Origin: Cunninghamia lanceolata
Lineage: Eukaryota > Streptophyta > Pinopsida > Cupressales > Cupressaceae
Reading direction: 5' to 3'
Length of the DNA stretch: 64,000 nt
NCBI GenBank assembly: GCA_027924645.1
Contig: BSBN01001807.1
Span: forward strand, 12,046,001-12,110,000
Part shown: positions 34,159 to 46,826 of the stretch, piece after piece
How positions within the stretch are numbered: position 1 is the stretch's first letter
How the letters are laid out: the number at the start of each line of letters is the position of its first letter
Position numbers and translations under genes: made by a program
The notes under the pieces: generated by a model
The model's database searches: none
Seen by the model: only the letters and a program-made list of their open reading frames with translations
Told to the model about the DNA's origin: nothing

Positions 34159-37100
34159 TTAATCCAACGAACCATCTAGGTCTTCTCTACTCTTTATTGT
34201 GTCAAGTATGGCCTCATGGCTAGAGTCACGCACCTTCCACAAGGTCTTGTTCAAAGGTCTACCTTGATATTGTATCAAATGAACATTGGTTGCCACAACA
34301 AGGTTGGAGTAATGAAGAATCTTCTGATGCGTGTCAAAGTCCTCAAACAACCAAACATTAACACTCTTATGTGGGTACCTTCTAAGCCATGTTCCAATAA
34401 CAACCACTGAGCCTATAGGGTATTCAATATTTTCTCCATCTGTAACTGGGGCCTCCAATTTCTTTTTGGCCTCAACACAATGACACAAGTAATAATTTGT
34501 TCCCTCTTCATTGTCTTCATCTGCAATAACTGCATAAACATGCCCTACAATGATATGTGCATCAAATTAAACGAAATTAGATGAAATTAGTCAACATTAC
34601 AAAAATACTACAAAGTTTAAGATAACATTAGGAATTTCAAATTTAACTATGCAAGTAGATATATTACCTGGTTGAACTAGATCTGATATGTGGTCAAAGT
34701 CAACTGACGATTCCATCTCTGTCAATTCCAGTGTCGTCGAGGGTCGATACGTGTCAAGAGGGCTAAGATAACTAAACTGCCATTCATCAACCTACTCCCT
34801 TGACTCGCACTCATTCTAGGCTTGAATTATACATGGAGAACAAAAGCACGCCATCTTCCGCGTATGTATACTCCATGAACCTGCAATTGAGCTTCTAATA
34901 GAGTGTAGCTCACTTGATCTTGTCAGTGTACAATAGTCCTCATATGGTGCAATGTTAGTATCATCTATCAACCAAAAAAATCTATGAGCTGAAGACTTAC
35001 CTTCATTACCTGGACCCATCGAAGCATTACACCACTTGACGATTGATTTTGCATCTGTCAACTTTGCATTGTCTTTATACTTTAACTCTTCTCATGCTAT
35101 GGCTCTTTTGATATATGCTCCTGCACCATCATGCTCCCCCTTTCCATGCCCAGCCTCACAAAAGTTGCACATATGTTGAACACCTATAATATTATGCCTC
35201 CTGCTCAGCCAATAGAAATTTTGCCAGTTCTTGAATTGTGATGCACAGTTATCCGACCATATGATATGCTAATTGAACGATATGCCCCTTCTAACCAAGT
35301 AATTGTAGAACAGCTGAAAGCAACCTTGCACGAACTTTGTAGAATGCATACGATCATCACTAATATAAAAATGATACTCCCTTATGATCTTTTTGTCATC
35401 CTCTGTACTATCATTCACATGAATGAATGCGATGTGCACAAATAATAGAAACCTGTGTGGAGTTGTAATATTGTGATTGCACCTCACAATGTGGTTGTAG
35501 ACTATAGTTCTCTGCAAAGTCGATGACTGAAACAATGCTACCAACTAGAAATTTGTCCTTGTATGACCTGAATTGCAAGTCCAACTATCGAGCTCTATGG
35601 GCATGTTTTACATACTCATACACTATGTTGTCACAAAATATAGGCATAAATTGATACACTGGAATCTTTTGAATAACATATTCACACATTTTTACTTCTT
35701 TACTATCTCTTGTATTGTATGCCACTATTTTATATTTGTTGAACTCTACTGGTTTGTTTCCAACCACGTGTTATTTCCATATGTTCACATATTGGCATAC
35801 GTTGCAAGCCACCGCAATGCTGACATGTGCCATCCAAGCATAATTTCTTGTAGAATAATTGACCTTCCTCTCTATCACATAAAATCATTGATATGAAGTC
35901 TCTTGAGGTAGTTGGTGGGGCACGTATGCCACAACCCTACAAAATATTGTTAGTATGCAAATCTAAACATATAGACCGATAAACATCAAAATGGTTAGAA
36001 AATTCAATATGTAATCTACAACAAGAAGTAGTGTTTGTGTGATTTATTTTGACAAAGAAAGGTGTTAGCATTTCAAAATATGTTTGAGAAATTTTAATTT
36101 GAGGATACTTTTGTAGAAATTTACCAAAAATCTGTGTTTGAGTGATATCCAAAAAATGCTTTGGATGTGGCTCACGGTTTCGACTACAATTCTCCTTCTT
36201 ACCACATCCCTTTGATTCGGAGATACCCTTGTGTAATTCTTCCAAAAGTCTTCAATTAGTGATCTCAAAGCTTCAACAACAACTTTATCTTTCTGTGGGA
36301 GTCTCCCAGAGAATGCCCACAATTCATTAGTGTTTGGATCCTGAACTCTTTGACATCTTCCAATGGCTCTCATTAGAGTTTTTCTATTTATTTTTAATGC
36401 TTGAATTGTCTTTCTAATGAGGTGATCTTTTTTTGTTTGTTGGCTTACAATTATCGATGTAATGACACGTCATGTGACATTACTATCCTTGGTGCATGAG
36501 GTGGAACCCACACTCTCATACGCACTCATTAGATTCTTGACAATTAATTTTTCACTTGACACATTCGATGTTCTTAGGCCAAGAATCTTCATAGTGGGCC
36601 TAAATTTCAGATTTCTCATCAGTTCAACAAAGAGTTGCATCTTCTAGTTTCATTTAAATTCTCAAAGAATAATTTCCATATTTTATGTGCATATCTTTAG
36701 CAAGTGTGTATGGGAATCTTATCCTGCATGGGCTCCAATACATTCTCATCAATATCAATTAGAAACTTAGGCCTCCTATGCAAAATTGTAGGAGGCATTT
36801 TATTTGGTAAAGTAGACTGAACATTAGGAATTTCTTCAATATTTACTTCAGATGGGATAGATGACGTACCTCCGATTGGAGGTGAAAAGGTTGAAAATGA
36901 CGTACCTTCAACTTGAGGTGTGAATGATGGTGTGTGACCAACTTGAGAAGAAAATGTAAATGTGCCTTCTACTTCACCTGTGAAAGATGGAGTGTCTCTA
37001 ATTCGAGAAGATAATGATGGTGCTCCTTCAACTTGACCTATGGATGATGGAGTGCCTCCAACTTTTAGATTCACTTTCCTCATTGCACGGAGGTTTTTCA

Positions 37101-37305
37101 TTCATTCCCTTTGTGCCATCAATTCCATCTCTTTCTTAGCTTCGTTAGATGTGTCACGTTCCTCTTCAATTGGCAATGGTGGAATATCTTCTTGTATGGT
37201 TGACAATTTCCTACTTTCTCAAATTCACCTCATTCTTTCTCTTTTCCTCTCATTCTCAGCTTCACGCTCTTCTGGTGTTAGAGTCTTTGCTCATTTCCTT
37301 GGCAT
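34159..37305 (-). pseudogene. DDE-type transposase-like gene, copy B (less decayed)
   Basis: Minus strand, from MPRK at 37305 to ..DGSLD-stop at 34159. Order as in copy A: Ser/Thr-rich N-terminus with repeated (Q)VEGTPS-like phrases (37101-36780); basic region with ELWAFSGRLP and FWKNYTRVSPNQRD (about 36350-36190); catalytic-type core with DFAENYS (35523-35503), SDNCASQFKN (about 35257-35228) and GHGKGEHDGAGA (about 35150-35115); C-terminal YYL.HCVEAKKK domain (34500-34160). The intron before GHVYAV keeps GTAATA and TGTAG borders, as in A. Unlike A, all three motif groups are intact, but stops (for example near 35269, 35090 and 37295) and frame changes break the frame. The superfamily is unassigned; a DNA cut-and-paste role is inferred from the motifs. 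Confidence 0.72.
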
Positions 37306-39413
37306 GATGATGATTTCTATAATCATGAAGAATAAGACAATGATCATTAGAAATTTTATAATGACAATGAATAGCACAGTCAGAATGAATAACAAGGTTT
37401 TACAAACTTCTGAATAAGACACCTCATATCAAGATAACTTGAACATACATAAGTCATGGAGTATTCATTTGAACAAACATATACACTTGAATTTAGTTTT
37501 AATAGAAGAGAGGAGGACGAACTTGAACACATATTTTCATGCATTTTCCAAATGGAAAGGGTGGCTAAATAGTGGTTTTTTGTGAATTTGAATGCAACCT
37601 AGCCAAGTAAGTGTTCCTATAGCATATGCAGGCCTATTTAAAGGTGAATCAAGTGTTAGTTTGTTTTGGGTTGGAGTGGATATGAGATTTTCATTAAAAC
37701 CTCCTTATTTGTGAAGAAATGAAGGGTTTTACAGTTTGCACCCTAGATGAGCATGGCTATACTAACCAATGGTGGAATTTGAAGTTTTGTGACATATAGA
37801 TCTGTTGTTTTGGGGTTTGGAGTGGTTATTGAATGATCCTAGGGTACTTGCTTTGTTAATTGGATCAAATTAGGCCTATTTCTAAAGAGGGCCAGTCACA
37901 GAACTCATATTTTTCCTAAAACAAGGGCATGAAATCTTTTGATATGTTGTTTTACTCCATAATGGGTGTATAAATACTTTTGGTTTGTGGGTTGGCTGAG
38001 TTTGCACAAAGTTATGCACATTTTTCAAGTTTGGAAGGCTACCAGGCCTTAAGGAGTGATTTGTGGATCAGACATTAGTTGATGTTTCTAGGCACTAAAA
38101 GTGAAAAAATTGGTTTGAATACATTATATTGACATGGTGTATGCTTGTGTTAGGGTTGGGGAATAGCTTGGATTCCTTATGCCTTATGATGCCCTTAAGC
38201 ACCTAGGATTTGAGGGCTTGGGCAAATTGGTTGCTAAGAGGGGATCCTTGTGACTTGAAGAGTGGTTTAGTTGGTTCTAGTTGGTGAACATAATCTTGTT
38301 AGATGCCTCATCTAGTTCATATGAAGATCTGAACCCTAGTTGTGTGTTGGAGACTTAATGCATTGAAGGGTCATTGAGAGAGTTTGTGAGTCAAATCAAG
38401 AACACAAGTTTGTGAAACTTTGTAAAACCAAGTTGTTGTCACCTTGTAGTGCATCATTTGGGAGCCTATTTCAAACATTCTAAAGGGGAAAATTAAATAG
38501 TTGTATCTCTAAGAAGTAGAAAGCTGAAGTAGTAAATTGTAGAATGATGCACAAAGCAAACACCACTAAGGAGCATATTTTCCATAGCAAGGATGAAAAA
38601 AGAAGTAACTCTCCAAAACTAAGGGAATAGAAAGGCCAAAAAAACTCAAAGAAGATAACAAACAAGTTGATTTGAATATGTAAAAAGCTAACAACTATTG
38701 GTCTTATTTTAAGGTTGGAGGATAATGTTATGACAAGTGTTGGAAGCTTCATCTAGAGATTCACCCAAATGACAAATGCAAGAGTAAGCAACCACAAAGG
38801 AAAAAAAAGCGCACTAAAACATCAAATTCAAAGAGAGAAGAGCTCTCACATGAGTCTACATCAACATTGAATTCAATGTTAGTATGTAATGATACTTGGA
38901 TAGAGTATTTACTTGATTTGCAAAGTAGATAAGTGTGAGTTGCTTTCATTTGTAGGGGCATTTGATTAGCACTCCAAGTTTTTCCTATGGATTGAGTTGT
39001 GTTCAAGTTTTTCACTTGTAGAGTAAGAAAGTAGTACATTTCACTCACTATGGGTGAGTATGAGAAGTATGTCCACTTGGAGGTCAAGAAAGGACAAGGA
39101 AAATAGAGAATGTAAGAGCTAGTGATGACATGTTTTGGGTGTTGTAAGCATGCACATTTATAAATTCCATAGTAACATAAATGTTGTAGCATGTAAAATA
39201 GATGACTTGTAGCATGTTGTAGCATAGCAATGATGGTTTTCATTATTGTAATGTGCACAAACTCTTATCTTAGTTGTAGCATGTGCATAGTTGTAGGAAG
39301 AGAACTCTTTACACATTCATTGTAAGCAGTGTATAAATGTATGAATTTCATTGTACATAGATGCAATAAGAAGGACCACTTTGTAATAAATTATAACTTT
39401 CATAGCTTATAAC
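37306..39413. other. AT-rich non-coding stretch
   Basis: About 2.1 kb with no gene recognised. The longest frame (minus, 38761-39258) is Tyr/His/Ser-rich without a domain and looks fortuitous. TTGTAGCATG recurs several times near 39180-39290. The last five bases, ATAAC (39409-39413), are the target duplication of element G. Confidence 0.5.
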
Positions 39414-40543
39414 TATTGGAAAGAGACACTGTGTGGCTTCATGAGTGTTTTCATTGATGGCAACAAAGTCTATCCCACACATCCGCAATACATAGTATGC
39501 CTATACCGGAAGTTAGATTGAAGATTGTTTTGGTCTAGTGAACAAGAACAAAGTATGCAACAAGGTCCGACAATCAAGTCTAGATCTCTCAGATGGTGTA
39601 ACTCAGCAAGTTGCGGAATTGGATAAGTCAAGAGGATATCATGACTACTATATTCCAAAGATTTAGCCTCTGGTGATAAAGCATGAAAAAGTTATGAGCA
39701 TCTGAGTGTTAGGTTCCAGACAGGCAGAGCAAATAGAGAAAGAATTGACCGACAGAGCATTAGACTTCAATCTGGATGAGTAAATGATGTTGATCAAGCA
39801 ATTTGTGAGATCATACATTCTTGGCCAACTTGATTAATGACTTCTATGTCTATGTTTCTGATACGCATCACAAATCAAGCATGGATTCAGCCGATAGATT
39901 AGTAACTTGTAAATATCTTAAGTATTCTTGCTGCCAACTAGGAAGTTGATGAAATCCTTGATGCGGATATAAATACCAGATGGATTCTAGTATGTTGGTG
40001 TGTGGTGTGAAGTAGTGATGAAATAAAGTGTGAAGAAAAGTAGTATAAGTGTGGAAGTAGCAATACAAATCTGGTATGTGATAGAGTAACAGCACTAAAA
40101 CAGAGGAAGAATAAAGTGCATCAGATCAGTATATTGTGCCTAACCGGAACTGAAGTCTAGCATTTGTAGATGCCTCTCATCAGTTCAAACACCTGACTAC
40201 CTTCTGCAAGTTCTGTAGACAGTAAGTCTCTTGTAGGTAGTGTGCCTCTTGTGAGCAGTGTGCTCGAGTAGTGAGCCCTAATTGACAAGTGCCATTTTGT
40301 ACTTCTTATTCTTTTAACAGAGAATACAATCTTGGGTTAGTCACCCCGTGGTTTTTCCCTTAACAGGGTTTTCCATGTAAAAATCTTTGTGTTATGTGTG
40401 TTGATTTTATTTTTGTTCTTATGATCATATATGCTTATATGTTTTGTTGTTGCATTAATTATTAAAGGAGAAAAGAAAATTAAGATATTTGAGATAACTG
40501 ATTCACCCCCCCCCCCTCTTAGTTATCTTCCTTGTTTCCAACA
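39414..40543 (+). repeat. 5' LTR of element G
   Basis: 1,130 bp, TATTGGAAAGAG (ancestral TGTTGG) to CTTGTTTCCAACA. It holds a TATAAATA box at 39968-39975, degenerate TCTTGTAGGTAGTGTGCC iterons near 40225-40275 and the C-loop hairpin (40493-40527). Confidence 0.9.
39968..39975 (+). promoter_or_regulatory. TATA box in the 5' LTR of element G
   Basis: TATAAATA, repeated at the same place in the 3' LTR (46454-46461). Its conservation and position within the LTR fit a core promoter. Confidence 0.6.
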
Positions 40544-40559
40544 ATTGGTATTAGAGCTA
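40544..40559 (+). promoter_or_regulatory. Primer-binding site of element G
   Basis: ATTGGTATTAGAGCTA directly follows the LTR end; initiator tRNA-Met type with one transition (CAG to TAG). Confidence 0.8.
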
Positions 40560-40596
40560 AGTTCCTTTAAACAGAGCCTAACAGCTTGAGGAAGAT

Positions 40597-41675
40597 ATGG
40601 GAATCTCAATGGATATGTATGGTATGAAGGAACAACTTCAGTCTACCCTAGATGATCTTGAACAATCCCACTCTGAAGTCAATAACTTGAGAGAAAGACT
40701 CAAGCAAGCTAATGATTTCATAAATGAGCTAAAAGAAAAACTGAGTATCTCTGTAAAAAAGAGAACGAAACTACTTCAAAAATTAGCAAATCAAAGTGAA
40801 GACAATGATTCTAATAAAGATTTGGATGAGAAAAACAAGCTATGTGAGAAGCTGTCAAAAGAGTTCATTATGGTAAGGCGTGAGATGGAATCAGGGATTA
40901 TGAGATTCACCCAAGAAATTGAAGAGAAAAAGAAAATTGAAGATAATCTAAAACAATCCCTCAAGGAGAAGACAGAGGACTGCCACAAAATGGATAGAAT
41001 AATTAGGCATCTTGAATCTGATCTTGAAGAAGATAGAGATAATGAAGAACAACTTGAGAATTAGATAGACACTCTTAAACAAGATCTTCAAACAACAAAT
41101 GAATATAAAGAGAAATTCAAGATAAGCTCAGCCCAACTTGAAGTTCTTCTTGAAAGCCAAAAGAGGATAGATGACAAGCATGGCTTGGGATATGAGAAAG
41201 GTGAAAGCTCCGGATCTGGTCAAAAGAACTTTGGATCAAGAAATCAAGGAAACAGGCCTAGAAGACCTCCAGTAAGGCAACCAAATGTTCAAAGATATCC
41301 ATCCTTCAATGGATACTGCTTCAATTGCAACAACTTCAGTCATAAAGCAACTCAGTACAGAAGGAGAATGAATCAGACTAATTCATCCTTCTCCGGACAA
41401 TGTTTTAACTACAAAAGGTATGGTCACAAATCTCATAAATGTAGAAATATGCAAATAAACAATTTATTCAATGGTAGATGCTTTGCATGCAATAGAAAGG
41501 GACATATGGCTAATCAATGCAGATCAAGAGGATATCAATCAAATATGTAAAGAAATGTTGTTTGTTACAATTGCAATAGATCCGGTCATATTGCCAAATT
41601 CTACAGAAATAAAAATCAGGATAAAAAGGTCCAGTGCATCATAATCAAAAACAAGATAAGGGAAAAGGCAAAGTG
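40597..41675 (+). pseudogene. Element G gag-like protein: coiled coil plus decayed CCHC knuckles
   Basis: Opens MGISMDMYGMKEQLQ and keeps one frame to about 41625, broken by TAG at 41062 and TAA at 41548, both Gln codons in F. The N-terminal ~190 residues are a coiled coil; then the YEKGESSGSGQKNFGS linker and four knuckles. Only the third (CFACNRKGHMANQC) is intact. The first, second and fourth each have one Cys replaced by Tyr, a G-to-A change. A 1-nt loss near 41628 shifts the last residues. Confidence 0.75.
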
Positions 41676-42423
41676 AATGTGGATGAAGTTCAAAGGGAGA
41701 TGAGCAAGATTTGGGTAAAGAAGAGTACATAAAATGTTGGAGATGGATCCGCACCGGAATCCAGTGTTGATATTCCTTCCGAAAGCTAAACAGATGAGCT
41801 TTGGCTCAGGGGGAGTCACAAAGAAAAATAAATTCCCCCAGCCAGTCAATTAGTGCCTAAATTTGGCACATGGAATGCTGCGGATTAAAGGGTTCTCAGA
41901 AAAATATCTAAATAACCCTCAGTAAAAATATGAAAGATCCGCATGGAGTTTTGCAAGAGTTTAACCGTACAAGTTGATCCGGTTTGACAGCCATCCGGTA
42001 AAGCAGGATTTTCACAGATAGATCCAATATGATTCAAAATTGAGATACTTTGATCTGTGGACCCATGGCATGACTGAAGAAAAGAAGATACATTGCCAAT
42101 CCTCACTAACAATGATTCTAAGATCAGCACAGTGATTCGAGAAGATCTCTCTCAGAACAGGGCAACCAGATAACTCAAGTTGTGCATTTATTACAAAAGA
42201 AATTAGGGTTTGCGCAAGAATAAAAGGTTTCTTTCACTCATCGTTTGCACATTTGCATTCAAGAAGAAGAAAAGAAGAGCTCTGCATCAAAGTTTCTACA
42301 ACTCTCTCAAAGATCAACTGCAAAATCTAATTCAACCAACGATTTGTTCTGGCTCTTATTTCAAACCCTAGAGCGTAAAAAGGTACTTCCATTCTAAAAA
42401 TCTCTCTTTGAATCTTTTTCAAG
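41676..42423 (+). other. Spacer between gag-like ORF and ORF2 in element G
   Basis: About 750 bp with no pol remnant. It includes a PPT-like GGCTCAGGGGGAG run near 41803 and an A-rich 5' leader before ORF2. It aligns in part with the same spacer in F. Confidence 0.5.
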
Positions 42424-45400
42424 ATGGCTACTCCAATGGTTGTTAAGATCACTGATAGGCTGCGCCCAAAATTTAAGAAACACCCCTATAAATCCCTAGA
42501 AGTTGATCCTCTAGGCACTTTTTCTAGCATTCTGCATGGGGTATTGCATGTAGAAGATGTTAGGGTTTATATCCATGCCAACATTGAGGAGTTTGGAGAC
42601 TCTAAATTGATGGACATCTATCATAAATAGCTAATAGATGAGAGTTTTGAACTTAAACCTCAATACAAGGCCTTCCGGGATAAAAACTTCAGACATTGTA
42701 TACACTTCCCCTATTTTGCAGAAGATGATTGGGTCCGGTATGTCCTAAGTAGAATGCATGATAGTTTCATGTGGTTAATGAGGCCCTTCAAGATAACAAA
42801 AGATGCCATCAGGGCAGTAACTAGACTGTACTCTACCGGTGGGTTACCTGTACTCAAATCTGTCAAGAATCAGATAGTAACTGAAGCCACTAGATCTAAG
42901 TTTGACAAGAGAGCAATGACCATAGATGACATCATAGATCCGGATGTCAAATTTGCCTCAATGATAATTGGGTATAAAATCTATCATTCTAGTAGGGAGA
43001 ATTCTGTGTCTGGGAGTGTAATATATGTAGCATATCAGATGTTGAGGGAAAATGCAGATTATGACCTATGTGATCTTCTCTTAAATCAACTGTTAGAAAA
43101 CCTGCAGAAGATCAAGAAGGACAAGAAGAACTCCTTTAAGTATGGTTGTTTAATACTGTGTCTATTCTTCTATTACATGAATGAGCTACCTGGATCAAGT
43201 GGTTGGGTTTGGAAAAATGACAAACCGGTTGCAATACAGATTAGAGACTATATGTATGGGCTTGGTGATGCTTAAACTCAAAGCACGGCTCTCTAGGGTT
43301 ACTTTAAGAACTTCCAAAGCATTATGCAAGCCAGAGAGAGGATACCTCAATCCATAGTTGAGAAATACAAGGATACAGTGTGTTTCATGGTAGATACTGA
43401 TCAATGCCTAATGGAGGCAGTTGAGCCTAGAATAGTTTGGATAATGCCAATGGGATACGAGGTTGATGAGAAAATCTTGGAGCTACATATTCAACACCTG
43501 TTGAGCCAACCTAAGGACCTTGAGGCAGAAAGGTTTGGAACCTTTCAAGAACTAAGTGTAAAAATACATGTTGAGCTAAGACAACCAGAGATAAAAAGGA
43601 AAGTTAGAAGGGAAGTTGAGGAAATTGCCAAAATATTTGGCATATCAAAAGAGGCAGTAGATGCAAATAGCAAAAAAATGGAAAGGGCTGAGAAAGAGAA
43701 ACAAGAAGCAAAGAAAGGAAGTGTTCCGATACAAGCCTCCACTCGGACTAGATCCTCCAAGAGCTCTGCACCTACCACTCCTAAGAGCTCAAGAGCCACC
43801 AAACCGGAAGGAAAGACATCCAGAAAGGGAGAAAAGAGAATGAAAACAAAAGCCACAAGGTCATACACAAGTCTCAAGGATGATGAAGAAACAAAGTCTG
43901 ATGAGGAAATCAAGAAAATGAAGAAGAAGAAGAAAACATCTAGGGAATTCTCTACCAGTAAAAACAAAGAAGAAAAGGCAGAAGAATTAGTTGAAAAGCC
44001 CACTCTTTCCATTGATGATATCATCAAGGCAGTCACTATGGATGGGAATCTGCAACCAATAACAAAATTCTATGATGAATATAGTGATACTGACAAAAGA
44101 ATCTTGGAAGAAGCCACAGTTAGGTACCTAAATATTTACAATAAAGCATTCATTGAAATTATTTCATTGATTCCCAAAATTCTAGAGAAGGTACTTGAAC
44201 TAAGAAAAGAGAATGCAAAAGAAGAAGACTTAGAGATTAGGGAACATATAGCAATTTAGCTCTATCCTTCTATTACTCCAAAGAAAATGGACATGATCTT
44301 TAAGGACTAGATCTTTAAGGACTATAAGGATGAATTCCGGAGCAAATCAAGAATGAATAAACTTATGAATGGAGAAACTAACCAAGTAGCAAGAGAAACA
44401 AAAGACATCCTCTGGAATGCCTTCAAAAGATTCAATCTTCCTATTGTAGAGGAAACAAATGAAGAACCTTCTACTATGGATGTTGAAGGATTAAATGCAA
44501 CCAATGAAGAATCTTCTAACAAAAATGTAGAAGGGTCAAAAGAGATAGATGAAGAGAAGTCTAAGGACTTGGATTCCTCTGTTCCGGAAGAGGAAGTTCA
44601 TGAAGCAATAAATACAGGTAACATCTCTCCTCTAGATCCCACTATAGACATTCTAGATTTAGGAGCTGAAGGAGAAGGAAGAAAATAGGAGGTAAAGGGA
44701 AAAGAAAAAGAACAAACAGAGAAGATCTATGATGACAATTCTGAGATCCCAAAAGAAAAGAAGACTCAGTCACCGGCAAGAGACACTACAGAGGCAGTGA
44801 AGAACTTCTTGAACAAAGAAATGATGGAGATAGATGAACCTGAACTATTTCAAGGGCCACTAAATTTTGACTCTCTCTCTCCAGTCCAAACAATGAAAAT
44901 AACATCTTTTGCTCAAGCCAAAGCAAAAGAAAAACTTCTGAAATCTCACATGGAAGACTGTGAGCTGTTGGAAATTGCATCCGGGATGCTAGAGAAGATC
45001 ATGCCATCATTTCAAAAGGATCCTTCAGCCTCTCCAACTGGTAACTAGAAATATCTGGTAAACTCTGTTAGCACTCATTTTGAATCTTTAGAGAAATCAG
45101 TAGAAGCAAAGGTCTGGAAGAAGTTTTTGGGAAAAAGATTCACTGAAGTACAGGGACTCATTGCTAATGATAGGAGGACCCTAGACATTGGAATAAAGAG
45201 CCTTGAAAATGCTCTTAAAGATGGTGGGGACATGTACAAATTTTGTCTATCTTGGTCCAAAGTGATAGAGGATATTTAAAAGAAGGTGAAAGAACAAGAA
45301 GGTAAACTGTCAAGTTTATCTTAGAATTTTGATCCCCTCACTACATCCTTAATGAAACAATAATGCCAGGCCATTGTCATCATAAATGAAATAAAGAGGT

Positions 45401-45597
45401 TGAACAAAGAAAAGGATATAGTAAACAAAATGAGTGAACTCAGAGGGATAATTATCCCTAAGTTAGAGGCAATGCATGAGGCCTTAACAGATGCTCAGAC
45501 CATAGCCCGGACTAGTGATCCGACAGATTTAGGAAGGGCAAAAGCATATGCATTTTTGTTGAGTGGTCACATGTCCATTTTGGACAAGATGAAGTAG
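42424..45597 (+). pseudogene. Element G ORF2: 1,058-codon protein of unknown function (nonsense-decayed)
   Basis: From MATPMVVKITDRLRPKF at 42424 to ILDKMK-TAG at 45597, every open segment (starts 42424, 42754, 43324, 44353, 44797, 45400) is in one frame. The breaks are in-frame stops, for example TAG at 42628 for a Gln in F. N-terminal conserved block (KFKKHPYKSLEVDPLG, then SKFDKRAMTIDDI and SMIIGYKIYHSSREN), Lys/Glu/Ser-rich middle (43670-43990), acidic C-terminal third. It matches F ORF2 along its length. No enzyme motif or membrane segment seen. Being next to gag on a retroelement without pol suggests a structural or accessory role, or a captured gene; neither can be chosen from sequence alone. 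Confidence 0.72.
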
Positions 45598-45898
45598 AAC
45601 TGCCACAAAGTTTGTACAGTTGAAGGCCACTTTTACAGATATACTCAAGTATATGTAAGTATAACATGTATATATACTTATGCGGCCATGTATAGGTTAA
45701 TTTCTGCAAATTTTGGTGTGCGGATTCTGCCCTTTGCCGTTGGTTTCAAAGGAGGAGTGAGGAGTAGTGAAAAATGTGGAATCCAGCTAAGGGGGAGCTC
45801 TGATAAAATAGTGCATAAGACAGAGCATCGGCCAAGGGGGAGTTTACTACGACAGTCATTTTTCACTAAGTGTTGCCATCAATGCCAAAGGGGGAGAT
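45598..45898 (+). promoter_or_regulatory. 3' untranslated region and polypurine tracts of element G
   Basis: AAAGGGGGAGAT (45887-45898) abuts the 3' LTR. Similar runs, AAGGGGGAGCT near 45788 and AAGGGGGAGTT near 45836, precede it. GTTGCCATCAATGCCAA (45872-45888) can pair with TTGTCATTGATGGCAAC in the LTR (45933-45949). Confidence 0.75.
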
Positions 45899-46826
45899 TG
45901 TTGGAAAGAGACATTGTGTGGCTTCATGAGTGTTGTCATTGATGGCAACAAAGTCTATCCCACACATCCCCAGTACATAGTATGCCTATACCAGAAGTCA
46001 GATTGAAGATTGTTTTGGTCCGGTGAACAAGAACAGAGTATGCAACAAGGTTCGACAATCAGGTCTGGATCTCTCAAATGGTGTAACTCAGCAAGTTGCA
46101 GACTTGGATAAGTCAAGAGGAGTATCATGACTACTATATTCCATAGATTTAGCCTCCAGTGATAAAGCATGAAAAAGATATGAGCATCTGAGTGTTGGGT
46201 TCCAGACAGGCAAAGCAGATAGAGAAAGAATTGACCGGTAGAGCTTTAGACTTCAATCTGGATGAGTAAATGATGTTGATCAAGAAATTTGTGGGATCAT
46301 ACATTGTTGGCCGACTTGATTAATGACTTCTATGTCTATGTTTCTGATACGCATCACAAATCAAGCATGGATTCAGCTGACAGATCAGTAACTTGTAAAT
46401 ATCTTAAGTATTCTTGCTGCCGACTAGGAAGTTGATGAAATCCTTGATGCAGATATAAATACTAGATGGATTCCAGTATGTTGGTGTGTTGTGTAAAGTA
46501 GTGATCAAATTAAGTGTGAAGAAAAGCAGTATAAGTATGGAAGCAGCAATACAAGTCCGGTATGTGACAGAGTAACAGCACTAAAACAGAGGAAGAATGA
46601 AGTGCATCAGATCAGTTTATTGTGCCTAACTGGAACTGAACTCTAGCATTTGTAGATGCCTCTCATCAGTTCAAACACCTGATTACCTTCTATAAGTTCT
46701 GTAGATAGTGAGTCTCTTGTAGGCAGTGTGCTCAGGCAGTGAGCCCTAATTGGCAAGTGTCATTTTGTACTTCTTATTCTTTTAATAGAGAATACAATCT
46801 TGGGTTAGTCACTCTGTGGTTTTTCC
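45899..46826 (+). repeat. 3' LTR of element G, first part
   Basis: TGTTGGAAAGAGACATTG onward, aligning with 39414-40358, with TATAAATA at 46454-46461. It stops at TTTCC (46822-46826), where element H begins. Confidence 0.9.

Noticed and set aside
38761..39258. 165-residue minus-strand frame
   Set aside because: Low-information Tyr/His/Ser-rich text in non-coding DNA; no homologue in the window and no supporting signals.
38000..39413. Another LTR upstream of element G
   Set aside because: No TG..CA pair, primer site or duplication could be found; only short TTGTAGCATG repeats.
42424..45597. ORF2 as an env-like gene
   Set aside because: Its position downstream of gag is suggestive, but no signal peptide or transmembrane segment could be seen in either copy.
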